A stretch of DNA of 64,000 nucleotides from Plecoglossus altivelis. Its lineage: Eukaryota; Chordata; Actinopteri; Osmeriformes; Plecoglossidae. The stretch is from NCBI GenBank assembly GCA_036571765.1, contig BROE01000019.1, forward strand, positions 9,754,020-9,818,019, written 5' to 3'. The translations under genes were made by a program, and so were the position numbers. Below the pieces are notes generated by a model that saw only the letters and a list, made by a program, of their open reading frames with translations, made no database searches and had not been told where the DNA came from. Position 1 is the first letter of the stretch, and each line of letters opens with the position of its first letter. Positions 32,501-43,329 of the stretch are shown here, one piece after another.

Positions 32501-34346
32501 TCTCTTCCGGGGCTCCACAATGGACCGCTCAATACGTGCACCCAACTCCAGATGCCCGACCTGGTCCATATCTGGCGCTCTTTTTCCTCGGGACACGCTC
32601 GAACCACCGGACATGCCGCTCGACTCTTGTCCCCATTTTAAAAAGTGCATGGGAGGTTCGAAGCGTCTGGGTCGTTGGGAAGATAGTCAAACTTTGTGCT
32701 GCAAAGATGGGTTCTATCTACTAGCTTTGTGGTGGTTTCATTAAGCTGCGATGGCGCATGCCTTGAGTATAGCTCATAGACTGCTCCTCACAGGGGAGAA
32801 TCGTCTACTAAGACTCCTGCCTCATCCCTGGCATCCCTTAACCAATCCTCCTCGCTCTCTCTCCTGCTCCACCCCTCACCACTCTCCCCTCTTGTCCCCT
32901 CCTCCTACCAAGCGTTGTCCGCCAACACGTCCCTCCTCTCAACCCTGTTCTCCTCCCACCGTCTCCTCCCCCCGTCCCCCCTCTTCACCCTCTGGCCTTC
33001 CCCCCGGTCCTCTGCCCACTCCCCGCCCGTCTCCTCCACCCGCTCCTAATCCCCCTGTCATCTCCCCACACCCCGTCCTCCCCCCGCTCCTCCCCGTCCC
33101 TCTTCCCCCGTCCTCCTCATCACCTGCCAGGTCTGGCATCGCTCAGCGAAGAGAACGTGGAATCCTGTACAGGGTTGCTGCTCACCCTACCGGCGACACC
33201 CCTACACGCTCTCCACCCTGAAGAGACGAGCTCTTTACCATCTTCCAACCGTCTGATCCCTGTCATGATGATCTCTTTCCCTGGCCCTCTTGTTCTTAGC
33301 CCATGCCAAGCCGACCTCTGGAGGAGAAAGGTGTCCCTGGGCGTCACGGTGCTGCTGGCCCTCACCGTCTTCCAGCTGCTGGTCGCTGAGAGCATGCCTC
33401 CCTCGGAGAGCGTCCCACTCATAGGTGAGAGTGAGGGGGGTTGGGGAAGGTAGCCAGGCTGAGGTAGTAGGGTTTTGGTTTGACCAGGACAGGTGACAAG
33501 GGTGATCAGGACAAGTGACAGGTGTGATGAAGCCTCAGGACAGGTGTGATCAGAACAGATGACACGTGTGACAGGTGTGATCAGAACAGGTGACAGGTGT
33601 GATGAAGCCTCAGGACAGGTGACAGGTGTGACAGGTGTGAGCAGGCCTCAGGACAGGTGACAGGTGGGAATATCCACAAAGCCTGACTTAGTAAAAGCTT
33701 CCGGAGGTGAAGGGTTCGTTTTGTTATTTGGCCGTTTGAAAGTCTCTAGCTTCAACACTAAGTGAGACAGGCAGGCGAGGGCTCCACTGGGACCTGTAAG
33801 CATCTCTCTCTCCTCCCTCCAGTTGAAGGTTGTAAATGTGTAAATATTTGATAAGCCTTACTCAGCACAACATCTCCAGCAGTACATGAATCCTGCTATA
33901 TCACTGTTGCACCACCAGGTCACACGAGAGATTTCTTTCCGCTATGCAGAAGGTTTCAAGGCTTTATAAATATTGAATAAACAGTGAAATACGTCCCCAA
34001 TAAATAATAGCAAGGCCTTGTTCATGAGGCTTGGTATTATGAAGAAACGCGTATGTGGATGGTAGAGTCCGTCTGCTGTCGGTGTTCGAGTGCATCTGGC
34101 GTCCAGCCTGACTGTAAATCCTCAGCGTGTTGAGAGATAATAGTGATGTGATAGTGAGGAGACCAGCTGATCGATAACGCCTGCCCGCTTGATTTACTTT
34201 GTCGCAATCAAGACTCCGATAACCAATACCCTGTCTTCTCTCCCAGCAGCGGGCGGAGCTTGTCTATCTTTGCACAGTCTTTTCAGTCGGTTTTAAAGAT
34301 CCTACGATTCCTGCCTCCCCTATCCTCCTTCTCCCCCTCTTCCTTC

Positions 34347-34378
<32 letters not shown>

Positions 34379-35150
34379 CTCTTCCTCATCCTTCTTCTCC
34401 CCCTCTTCCTTCTCTTCTTTCTCCTCAGGGAAGTATTACATTGCCACCATGACCATGATTACAGCCTCCACAGCGCTCACCATCTTCATCATGAACATCC
34501 ACCACTGTGGCCCCGAGGCCCGCCCAGTGCCTGAGTGGGCCCGACGCTTCATCCTGCATTACCTGGCGCGGATCTGCTTCGTCTACGAGGTGGGAGAGAA
34601 CTGCCTGAGCACTGGACCCAGGAAGCAGGCCGAGACAGAGGCCGCGCCCCCACCCGACTCCGCTCCGCCCAGGGGAGTCAACGGGCAGGCCTGGGGGGGC
34701 CAGGGGGGAAGAGGGGGGGAGGAAGGGGGAGGGCTGAAGATACAGGACGAGAAAGAGGGGTGCAGGCTGAGGGTTGATAAAGGCACTCTTCCCAACTCAG
34801 GCTACAGCGACTGGAGAGAAGACCTGTTTGTGAGTATAGACCATGGTGAGGAGGAGGGGGCTGGGGGAGGAGGAGAGGTAGGGGGCTGGGGGGGAGCCTC
34901 TGGAGGCCCAGAGAAAGGGAGGGAGGCAGCAGGGGCAGGGGACAGGAGGAAGGCCCAGTGTACGTGTCAACACCCTGCCTTACGCCGGAACGTAGAGTAC
35001 ATCGCCAACTGCTACCACGACCAACGTGCCACGCAGAGACGCATCGGGGAGTGGAGGAAGGTGGCCAAGGTCCTGGACCGCCTCTTCATGTGGCTCTTCT
35101 TCATCATGGTCTTCCTCATGAGCCTGCTCATCATGGGAAAGGCCATCTGA
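27809..35150 (+). CDS. chrna10: Nicotinic acetylcholine receptor alpha9/alpha10-type subunit
   Basis: A pentameric ligand-gated cation channel subunit; alpha9/alpha10 receptors mediate cholinergic efferent input to hair cells. Exons: 27809-27869 (signal peptide MKLWNLVGASLFLLGISFPL), 30624-30769, 31142-31296, about 32327-33424, 34429-35150. Exons 2-3 give the extracellular start with the NVT glycosylation site, TYLWIRQVW and SYVWRPDIVLYN. Clean sequence at 33330-33424 gives M2 (VSLGVTVLLALTVFQLLVAE). Exon 5 gives M3 (YYIATMTMITASTALTIF), a long cytoplasmic loop and M4 ending SLLIMGKAI. Junction phases agree (1, 0, 2, then 1 before exon 5). Most of exon 4 is unreadable. The C terminus resembles alpha9 as much as alpha10; the position next to nup98, as in human, is why I prefer chrna10. 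Confidence 0.87.
28890..29185 (+). repeat. (ACTC)n/(AC)n microsatellite in receptor intron 1
   Basis: Long runs of CACT with ACAC and CTCT interruptions. Thr/His/Ser/Leu open frames over it are artefacts. Confidence 0.92.
29555..29620 (+). repeat. (CA)n then (TC)n microsatellite
   Basis: A CA run from 29557 to 29599 followed by CTCTCT to about 29618, within the first intron of the nicotinic receptor gene. Confidence 0.9.
31378..31495 (+). repeat. 16-bp tandem repeat in receptor intron 3
   Basis: Seven copies of a unit close to TTCCATGGGCTCTGTG, each containing an NcoI-type CCATGG palindrome or a one-base variant of it. Confidence 0.9.
32327..33330 (+). other. chrna10: Scrambled exon 4 of the nicotinic receptor gene
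   Basis: Expected Cys-loop and M1 sequence is present only as fragments in shifting frames: a region like ADEQFSSSLETTVV with extra bases, then clean VISSEGQVMWDQPAISKSSC (32370-32432), then FFPFDS, then after about 700 bp CMMISF-like and KVSLGV pieces. Nearly every step needs a one- or two-base insertion or deletion. A C/T-rich block (32820-33130) sits in the middle and may be inserted or mis-assembled sequence. The same exon becomes perfect from about 33330 to its donor at 33424. Confidence 0.75.
33475..33670 (+). repeat. Degenerate minisatellite in receptor intron 4
   Basis: Recurring words ACAGGTGTGATCAG and GAAGCCTCAGGACAGGTGAC in irregular order starting about 50 bp after the exon 4 donor. 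Confidence 0.8.
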
Positions 35151-35159
35151 GGAGGAGCA

Positions 35160-36112
35160 GGCGTAGTTGCCCTGAACCGCTGACCCAGGGTCAGCCGTCG
35201 TGTCACTCCTTAGGCACCTGAAGCCGGGGATAGTATCAGCGTCCATCTGATTCTATACCTTGACTGCAGCATCGCCAACACTGCCGACACCGACATCACA
35301 TCGCGCAAAAGATAAACCCTTTATCAGATTCCCCAGACGGCATAGCTTGAAGAACAAGTACCCTGCATCCTTTTCCAGTAAACTCTGCTGAACAAACCCA
35401 TTTATGTTACTCAAAACACGGTTGAATTTACCGTGAACCATGCGTCAAGGACTTGTAGACTCTCAATAGATCCAAAACGATCCCTAATGCCCCTATTACC
35501 GCACTACATACAACTACGCCATTCACACCACAATACGCCCACTCTTCTCTCTCATCCATCGCGACCTCTCTCTCACATTTCAATCTTCTCCCAACAACAT
35601 ATCATCCATAACTCACATTCCTATTGACATCATCTCTCTAATAACTCTTACTACTCCACTAAGAATTTTTCCGCTTCCACAACAAATACGTTACTCTTCT
35701 CCCATCCAAACATAACAACCCACTACACCATATCAAATCACTAGTACAATACACATTAGTCAACCTCATACTTCTACATTAACACACACTCCATCACATA
35801 CTCTTAAAGTTTAGTAACACCACAATATTTTTAGACTCCAGTCGGAAACTACACATCCTAACACTTCTCTCGGGAAAGTTCACAACACACACCACACGAC
35901 TTACACAACCTCACCACATCACACTATTACACACACACACACACCATTACACACACACTAATACTACCCAGACACAACAACCATCACACACACTTCACAT
36001 TTGACATGTGTCCAAGGTAAACTTTTTTTGTCACGTTTGATAGGGCTTTTTACGTCTTATCCTCAGTTTATCATTTGTCATCACTCTCCACCTGTGCAAA
36101 AGCTAACTTTTG
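35160..36112 (+). other. Low-quality, A/C-biased sequence running into the gap
   Basis: From just past the receptor stop codon the plus strand becomes almost free of G (for example 35560-35990), with no repeat unit, gene or transposon. The composition changes abruptly and ends at the N run. I read this as poor consensus sequence and not as a biological feature; part of the receptor 3' UTR may be hidden here. Confidence 0.6.
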
Positions 36113-36380
36113 NNNNNNNNNNNNNNNNNNNNNNNNNNNNNNNNNNNNNNNNNNNNNNNNNNNNNNNNNNNNNNNNNNNNNNNNNNNNNNNNNNNNNNNN
36201 NNNNNNNNNNNNNNNNNNNNNNNNNNNNNNNNNNNNNNNNNNNNNNNNNNNNNNNNNNNNNNNNNNNNNNNNNNNNNNNNNNNNNNNNNNNNNNNNNNNN
36301 NNNNNNNNNNNNNNNNNNNNNNNNNNNNNNNNNNNNNNNNNNNNNNNNNNNNNNNNNNNNNNNNNNNNNNNNNNNNNNNN
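36113..36380. other. Assembly gap (268 N)
   Basis: Undetermined bases. (CA)n sequence lies directly on the right side, so the gap probably falls in a microsatellite. Confidence 1.
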
Positions 36381-36540
36381 ACACACTCACACACACACAT
36401 CAGAAACTCACACACACCACACACATACACACATCAAATCAGAAAAACACACACACACGCACACACACACACACACTCACACACACACATCAGAAAAACA
36501 CACACACCACACACATACACACATCCGAAACACAGAATAA
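36381..36540 (+). repeat. (CA)n-rich tandem repeat beside the gap
   Basis: CACACA runs punctuated by ACATCAGAAA and ACATCAAATC words, at least three cycles of roughly 50-60 bp. Confidence 0.85.
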
Positions 36541-37008
36541 ACACAGTCATCCTAATTAGCTTGTCTCCACCTCACGCTTCCTCTAACCTTTCCCAATTAG
36601 CAGTAAAATGTGTTTGAGGCCTACTGAGGTCTGTTGGTGTTCCTGTGTGCTCCAGTGAAGCCCGCTGCCTGTCTGTCCATCCACACCAGCTGCTCCTGGA
36701 TGCTGTTCAAGTGGCTGTCCGATGACTTGATGAATCTCATGATGAATCACACCTTAGTGGCTTTAAGGGGTCATTGGCTCTGTGAGTGCTTTTCATTTCG
36801 CCACCATTATTAAAAAAAAGTTTTTTTTTTGTCATCTGGCCACTCTTGGAGTGAAGCGTTTGACCTTGAGGATTCATCTAGTCTATGCTGACGCTGTTAG
36901 TGTGTGCTGGACAGAGTCACACCGCTGGACTATCAACTGCTTACCTCAGCTCTAATCTGATGAGTCTGAACCAAGCAACACCTCACGTCTGTCTGTCAGA
37001 CTGGCTGT

Positions 37009-37212
37009 CTGTCTCTGTGTGTCTGTCAATCAGTCTGTCTGTATCTGTCAGTCAGTCACTCATTCGCTGTCTGTCAGTCAGTCAATCTGTCTGTCTGTCA
37101 GTCAGTCAGTCAGTCAGTCAGTCAGTCAGTCACTGTCTGTCAGTCAATCTGTCAGTCAGTCAGTCAGTCAGTCACTGTCTGTCAGTCTGTCTGTCTGTCT
37201 GTCTATCGATCA
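37009..37212 (+). repeat. (GTCT)n/(AGTC)n tetranucleotide repeat
   Basis: Blocks of TGTC and CAGT units in alternation. Between 36540 and 37800 nothing else of note was seen apart from an A/C repeat at 37610-37720. Confidence 0.92.
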
Positions 37213-37849
37213 ATATGTCTGTCTGCCCATGACACCTGTTTTTACAGTGTTTTACAATGGGACATGTCCTCTTAACCAGGCTCATAATATTACGTTGATA
37301 TCTCTCACTGTTGTACAAACACGCTCATTATCACAACACCGTTTCCAAAACACAATGTAACTGTAGGTGTGTATGTTTTCACAATTATTATCTTTAATGA
37401 TGTAAATCCAGCTGGAGTTCATTTGCTACGTCATCACAAACTCAACAGCATCCGCAGCAGAAAAAATGGGCTGGTCTAAGAACCTCAACAGCTGCCTGGC
37501 TTTCCTTTAAATGTGCGTCGCTGACACGCTGCATCTAAGCTCTCACAGAGAAGATACAGAACGCTGCCAAGGAAGCTATTTCATTTCTCTCAGGTTTCAT
37601 CCACTCACACAAACACTTACACACACCATACACATCCCACACACTTACACACACCACACACTTACACCATACACATTTACACACACCATACACACCCCGT
37701 ACACTTACACACACATGCATACATACATATACCAAGTCCACATGTGTCTGTGTGGCTTAATGTGTTTATTTAAAGTGTTGTCTGTTAGTCGATTTAATGA
37801 ACTGTTGCTTTCTTCATCTTTCTTCAGGTTTGCGTGTGATCCTGGAGCC

Positions 37850-39217
37850 ATGAACAGCACCAAGGTGCCAGTCCCTCACTTCATCATCCAGGGCCTGGAG
37901 AGTCTAGGAGATCTGCAGATCGCCCTGTTTGTCATCTTCCTGTTGGCCTACATCATTATCCTCGGCGGCAACAGTATGATCATATTCCTGGTATGAACAC
38001 GGAAGATTGTATTTAAAAACTAAATATTGCTAAGAAGCTTTGATGCACACGTGTTTCACACGATCCAGTCTGTTTTTAGAGTCTGTTTTGCTTTTCAAAT
38101 AAGTGTTTTTTAATTTATTTAAAGGATAAAACTATATATTTACAGTACAATCTACATCTAGTTTTTGTATTAACATTAATCCAGGGCCACCGGGACAAAT
38201 GTAACTTGTTGTAGTGTTGGTACACATTTCAATGTCTGTCATGTCTTTCCAGGTGCGAACCGACCCCAAACTCAGCTCACCCATGTACTTCTTCCTGCAC
38301 AACCTGTCTTTCGTGGACATAGTCTACACCTCGGTAACCATCCCTAACATGCTGTCGGGTTTCCTGACTGAAAACAAAACCATCTCTGTTCCCGCCTGCT
38401 TCCTGCAGATGTACTTCTTCATCCAGATGGCGGTGACGGGCCGCGCTCTGCTAACCGTCATGGCGTATGACCGTTACGTGGCCATTTGCAACCCCCTTCG
38501 CTACGCCGCCATCATGACAAGCCCCGTGCGCGTCCTCCTCATCCTCGGGGCGTGGGCGTTCGGCGCCGTCTGCACGCTCCCCGCCGTGACCATGGCGACA
38601 CGGAGGTTCTACTGCGGTCCCAACGTGGTGTTCCACTGCTGGTGCGATCCGTCTTCTGTCCGGGTGCTGGTGTGTGGGAACACGAGGGTGGACAGCGTGG
38701 TGTCTCTGAGTTCAGCCCTGGTGGCTCTGATTGGGACTGGGGTACTCATCGTCACGTCTTACGTGTTGATCGGCGTGGCGGTGGCCCGGATGGGGACAGC
38801 TCAGAGATGGAAGAGCTTTGCCACCTGTGCTGCTCACCTGACAGTGGTGTTTCTCTCCTACGGCTCGGCCTCCTTCGTCTACATCTCGTACCGCGTGGGG
38901 AACTTCTCATCAGAGGTAGGTGACCTTTTCGTCCAGTCGGGTGTTGTAGCTGCGTGCAGACAGCTCTTGGTTCACAGGGTTGGTTTGAGGTGTGGGTTTT
39001 TTTTGGTTGCGTGTTTCCAGGCTGCGTTCTGACACTTGTGTTAATGTTGTAGGTGCGAATCGTCGTGGCCGTGATTTACTCGGTGCTGACCCCTTTCCTC
39101 AACCCCATCATCTACAGCTTGAGGAATAAAGAGCTGAGAGATGCTTTTAGGAGAACCTTGAGTAGACTCAGAACTGTCACGCCTAAGAACTTCAGAACTC
39201 TCAACACCCTTTCCTGA
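37850..39217 (+). CDS. Odorant receptor with three coding exons
   Basis: A 322-residue OR-family GPCR assembled from 37850-37990, 38253-38915 and 39053-39217; both introns (262 and 137 bp) are GT-AG and phase 0. Exon 1 gives the N terminus (MNSTKVPVPHF, an NST site) and TM1 with the GN motif (ILGGNSMIIFL). Exon 2 gives PMYFFLHNLSFVD (TM2), MAYDRYVAICNPLRYAA (TM3 end), the loop-2 cysteines, TM5 and KSFATCAAHLTVVFLSYGSA (TM6). Exon 3 gives TM7 (VLTPFLNPIIYSLRNKEL) and the tail. Frame, length and all OR motifs are right only when the introns are removed. A pyrimidine-rich acceptor at 37825-37827 suggests one more intron in the 5' UTR. PMYFFLHNLS groups it apart from the PMYxLFCNL receptors further right. 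Confidence 0.9.
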
Positions 39218-40890
39218 TTGTGACATCACAGCTTGTTGTCTTAACAACCAAAACGTTCCTTATCGACCAAACAGCAAATCTTAACCTGGCTTCAACCAAC
39301 CATAGTATGTTTGGTATTGTTTAATTATTATTATGAATCGTATGTTTTGTGTTTCATCATGAAGCGAACATACTCATATGCATATAAGGATCATATTTGT
39401 TCTGTCTTCTGTTGTCTTATTATGCCCAGCAGGTGTCAGTGTTGCATAATTATTGTGGAAGTGGTGATTTCGAGACGTTTTTTGTCATGCGTAACATACA
39501 ATGATTTTGGTTGTTTAAAATGCTTTCAGCAGACATAACTGTGTTGAAATGATTAACATGATTAAACATAGCCTAATCCTTGTACGAGGAGTTTAGTAAC
39601 CATGGTTTCGCACCGCAAGCACCCAATGTATCAGTAGAGCTGCCGGCCCATGTGTTACTGAGATCGTAACATATATGTGGAAACGCTCTATAACGAAATA
39701 TGCTAATTAGTGTTGTCTAGTGTACAGACCGCAGTGTACAGACCGTGGAATACACGGCAATACTTTCTGAACTTGTATTTAAAAAATCTTTAACAATACC
39801 GAAACTAAGTTAAAGATTGTGTAAATCACCCTGTATGTAAGTTATTCCCTTCTGAAATATGAAAGATCAATTTGTGGACTATTTGCTGGAAGTCTATGTA
39901 AATAACGTTTGCTTAACGTTACAGTAGGTATAATTACATGCAGACCTACGTTAACTGAGAATATATTGTAGAAGTGCTAGACTAACACGTCAGATTGATA
40001 GGCGTATTCTCTTTCGTCAGTGTGTCGTTAGACGGTGTGACATTGAACTCGTAGTTCGGCTAATCTTTCATTCAGGTATCTCTACTCATATATGATAATC
40101 TCTTAAAATGACGGTAGGTGGTGCAAGAGCGGCATGTTCGTGTACAATCATGACAACTGACTGAACCATTGCGCATGTAATGACCTCTGCTATGAACTAA
40201 ATGTCTAGATGTTTGTGGTAAGACAATATAGCAGAGGTACCAGGCACTGCACCATTTAAAATTCCAGAAATCTTTATTTGTGTGTTATATTGTCTGTATT
40301 TGTCTGCATCACAGGCACCTATTCACCAGTACATCTTACTCAACAGGAAAGGAAACATTTTCACTGAAAAAGATGGATGTCCTGTGTGTGACTCTGGTTT
40401 AACCAGGTCAGAAACTTCCAAGTTTATCCCAGAATCTTCTATACCTAAATATTTTTTTTTTAAATTCATGATAACTAATTGCTAGGCTACCATCTACTTA
40501 TGTCCAATGTGTGCATATTGTACACATTTACATGTCTCAATAATATATTAAAACATTTCTTGTTTGTATATATCTACAAGGAATGCATGACCTATTAAAA
40601 TAATACATATATGTACACGCATCTTTGGTTATTGATGATTGAGTGATTAGTTTTGAAACACAATTTATTGTATCTCCTTACAAAATGTTTGCAAATAGTT
40701 CATCATGCAAACCCTTGCTTCTCATATTAAATTACTTTGACAGCGTAAAACACAAACAGAAATTCATTTGACCGTGTATAGTTACAGAACGAAATCTGAA
40801 AAAAAAAATCTACAAGAGGAGGTTTGTTTGTTGTCATTATTGAAAAGTTGTTTGTGGTGGTTTGATAGCATGAAAGGTATTAAGAAATAA
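39218..40890 (+). other. AT-rich spacer between receptor genes
   Basis: No recognisable gene. A short open stretch at 40315-40406 is flanked by an acceptor-like CATCACAG and a donor-like ACCAG|GTCAGA, but its translation matches nothing I know, so I do not call it an exon. No repeat family was recognised. Confidence 0.5.
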
Positions 40891-41046
40891 ATTCAGTTTT
40901 ATAAAGGAACTTCCTGGGAGTGCACATCAGCACACTTTGAGTATTTTGTGTTTCCATTCCATCCCTGTCTCCCTTTGCTCAACACAAGACTCAACACATT
41001 ACATGCATCATGTACCTTCAATTTCTCCAAAAAAAAAACATTCTAT

Positions 41047-41988
41047 TCATCCCAGTGACACTTTATTTTTGTGAATTACGTGGTAGAGTTTCTGCCGGAT
41101 CTCTTTGGTCTGCAGTCCGTAGATGATAGGGTTGAGTCCAGGCGGAACCACGTGAAACATTATGGCCGACAACTTCCTGTGATCGGACCACTGAGGAAAG
41201 CGATGCAGGAAGATGATCGTGAAGCCACTTAAAAGCATGAGGACGTACACCGCTAGGTGTGTGGTGCAGGTCTGCAGGGCACGGCTGTTAATCACCCTGT
41301 TTTTGCTCATCACACACACCATAGCGATCCTTAGGTAGGTTAGACTCACGCTCCCTATAGACGACCCTAGAAGCAAGACAGTGAAACTGAGGCCGTAGAT
41401 GTTGTTGATAGAGACGTCCTCACAGGAGAGCTTGAACAGAGAGGCGTTGTCACAGAAAGGGTTCATGATAACTCTCCTGCATCGTGACAGGCGGATGGTA
41501 AGCCCTAGGAGAATCCCCACTAGCAGGAAGGCTACCCCCCAGGCAAACACAGTCAGCTTGATCACCATCCTGGTGCTCATGATGGTGCTGTAGCGGAGGG
41601 GGTTGCAGATGGCCACATACCTGTCAAAGGCCATGATCATCATTATGGTGTGAGAGGTGGTGCCATAGACATGGGCACAAAATGCTTCAACAACACACTG
41701 AATATAGTTGATATACCGCTCTGAACTTGCTACAAAAATGTCGCTCAGCAAGCGAGGAACTATGGCAGTTGCCCCTAGAGCATCATTTAGAGGCAGGTTG
41801 CAGAACAGAATGTACATGGGTTGGTGCAGGCTCCTCTCTGTGCAAATTAGCACCACGAGGCCGATGTTGGACATCATGATGAATGTGTAGACGAAGAGGA
41901 GGATGATGAAGGCTGGATAGGAGGACTGGTTGGTGACCAACAACCCCTCCAGCAGTAGAACATGGTCACTATACGTCTGGTTCTCCAT
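41047..41988 (-). CDS. Odorant receptor, MENQTYSD type, left arm
   Basis: A 313-residue intact OR in one coding exon. Landmarks: N-glycosylation site NQT at residues 3-5, LHQPMYILFCNLPLNDA (TM2), AFDRYVAICNPLRYSTI (DRY motif), loop-2 cysteines around NPFCDN and KLSCED, LQTCTTHLAVYVLML (TM6), LNPIIYGLQTKEIRQKL (TM7 and tail). The start is backed by a splice acceptor (RC: CCAACTAG|GTAGCG) 15 bp upstream, implying a 5' UTR intron as in the other clusters. Its partner is the right-arm gene at 43330-44271, from which it differs mainly in TM2-TM3 (for example SSERYINYIQCV against SSERSISYVMCV). Confidence 0.95.
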   Translation of the reverse strand: MENQTYSDHVLLLEGLLVTNQSSYPAFIILLFVYTFIMMSNIGLVVLICTERSLHQPMYILFCNLPLNDALGATAIVPRLLSDIFVASSERYINYIQCVVEAFCAHVYGTTSHTIMMIMAFDRYVAICNPLRYSTIMSTRMVIKLTVFAWGVAFLLVGILLGLTIRLSRCRRVIMNPFCDNASLFKLSCEDVSINNIYGLSFTVLLLGSSIGSVSLTYLRIAMVCVMSKNRVINSRALQTCTTHLAVYVLMLLSGFTIIFLHRFPQWSDHRKLSAIMFHVVPPGLNPIIYGLQTKEIRQKLYHVIHKNKVSLG

Positions 41989-42689
41989 TTGGGCTCCACG
42001 CTACCTAGTTGGAAAGTATAGGAATAAGACCATCACAGAATTTAGGAACAATTCATCTCCTGGTGTCCTTTCACAAAAACAACATATGTAGACAGTTCAT
42101 GACAGTACATGCAGAAACAAATATTTCGCAATGCTAAATCTTGTACAGTCTCATTGACTGACAGAGTAGTTCTTTAAGCTGCCACACAGCTCCTCCCAGC
42201 TAAGATCAGACTCTAGATTGCAGCCTCTTTTATTTGATCAAATGCGGTTAGCTCCTGAGGAGCTTGTCACGTTACCTCTGTCAGAGCCATCCCACGTGCC
42301 ACAATTTACCAAGGCAACAGTGCTGTGGTTTCACAAACAATTTTGAGTAAAGCTTTAATGTTGATAATTTGTAATAATCTACTGTCATATTTTGCTACTA
42401 TTTATCTTCAGACAGTTGGACCCTTAGAATAAAATGCTATTATGTTACTAGCTGTCAGCCAAGATTTCAATGTCTAAAATCTTTTAAATAATTACGACAT
42501 TCACAACTTTGCACAACTTGAACATTTTTGTAACTTTACTTTTTTTTAAATCTTGAAGTTATATTTTTTATTTGTCTGGTATTTAGGTTCAGGGCTGCAA
42601 ATGTACTCTTGAGTCTCAACCAAGGGCCAATAATAAACAATAATTATTTCCTTATTGTTTTTCAAAAGATCATGCAACGTGTATCAACC

Positions 42690-42795
42690 AGAATGTAAGT
42701 CAGCCAGAATGTTGTCAGGTGCAAAAATCAAACCATCAACTTGCAGATTACAAGCCCAACTCCATAACCATTAGGCCACAACTTCCCAGAATGAA
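42690..42795 (-). mobile_element. tRNA-derived SINE-like sequence in the palindrome spacer
   Basis: Read on the minus strand, the head has TGGCCTAATGGTTATGGAGT, close to a Pol III A box in a tRNA-like setting, then about 40 bp later GGTTTGATTTTTGC, a worn B box (consensus GGTTCRANNCC). Fish genomes carry many SINEs with this head. No clear tail or target-site duplication could be fixed, so its limits are approximate. Confidence 0.55.
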
Positions 42796-43329
42796 CAGGG
42801 GCTGCTGCATGTCCCCATCGCCCCAAACCAGTGAACCGCTGGCGCGTCTCATCATTTATATTACATGTAAGATAACAATAGTGTGTCTTGCTGAGAGCAA
42901 GCAAACCTAATAACTAACCAAAGACCAACATACCTTATGGTAAATCATTAAGTGTAAAAAAAAATCATGCCAAAGGATTGTTTGTGAAACCACAGCACTG
43001 TTGCCTTGGTAAATTGTGGCACGTGGGATGGCTCTGACAGAGGTAACGTGACAAGCTCCTCAGGAGCTAACCGCATTTGATCAAATAAAAGAGGCTGCAA
43101 TCTAGAGTCTGATTTTAGGAGGGAGGAGCTGTGTGGCATCTTACAGAACTACTCTCTCAGTCAATAAGACTGTACGAGATTGAGCATTGTGAAATATTTG
43201 TTTCTGCATGTACTGTCATGAACTGTCTACATATGTTGTTTTTGTGAAAGAACATCAGGAGATGAATTGTTCCTAAATTCTGTGATGGTCTTATTCCTAT
43301 ACTTTCCAACTAGGTAGCGTGGAGCCCAA

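Noticed and set aside
34260..34428. Extension of the last receptor exon upstream (poly-Ser/Phe frame)
   Set aside because: This is the pyrimidine-rich tract before the acceptor at 34427-34428; the conserved protein continues at GKYYIATM.
27809..35150. Calling the nicotinic receptor gene a pseudogene
   Set aside because: Damage is limited to one exon stretch with dense indels; splice phases and all other exons are intact, so sequence error is more likely.
36001..36617. Frames crossing the gap
   Set aside because: They owe their length to undetermined bases and to (CA)n.
40282..40485. Possible exon with CPVC motif
   Set aside because: Splice-like ends exist, but a single short frame with no neighbours or recognised homology is not enough.
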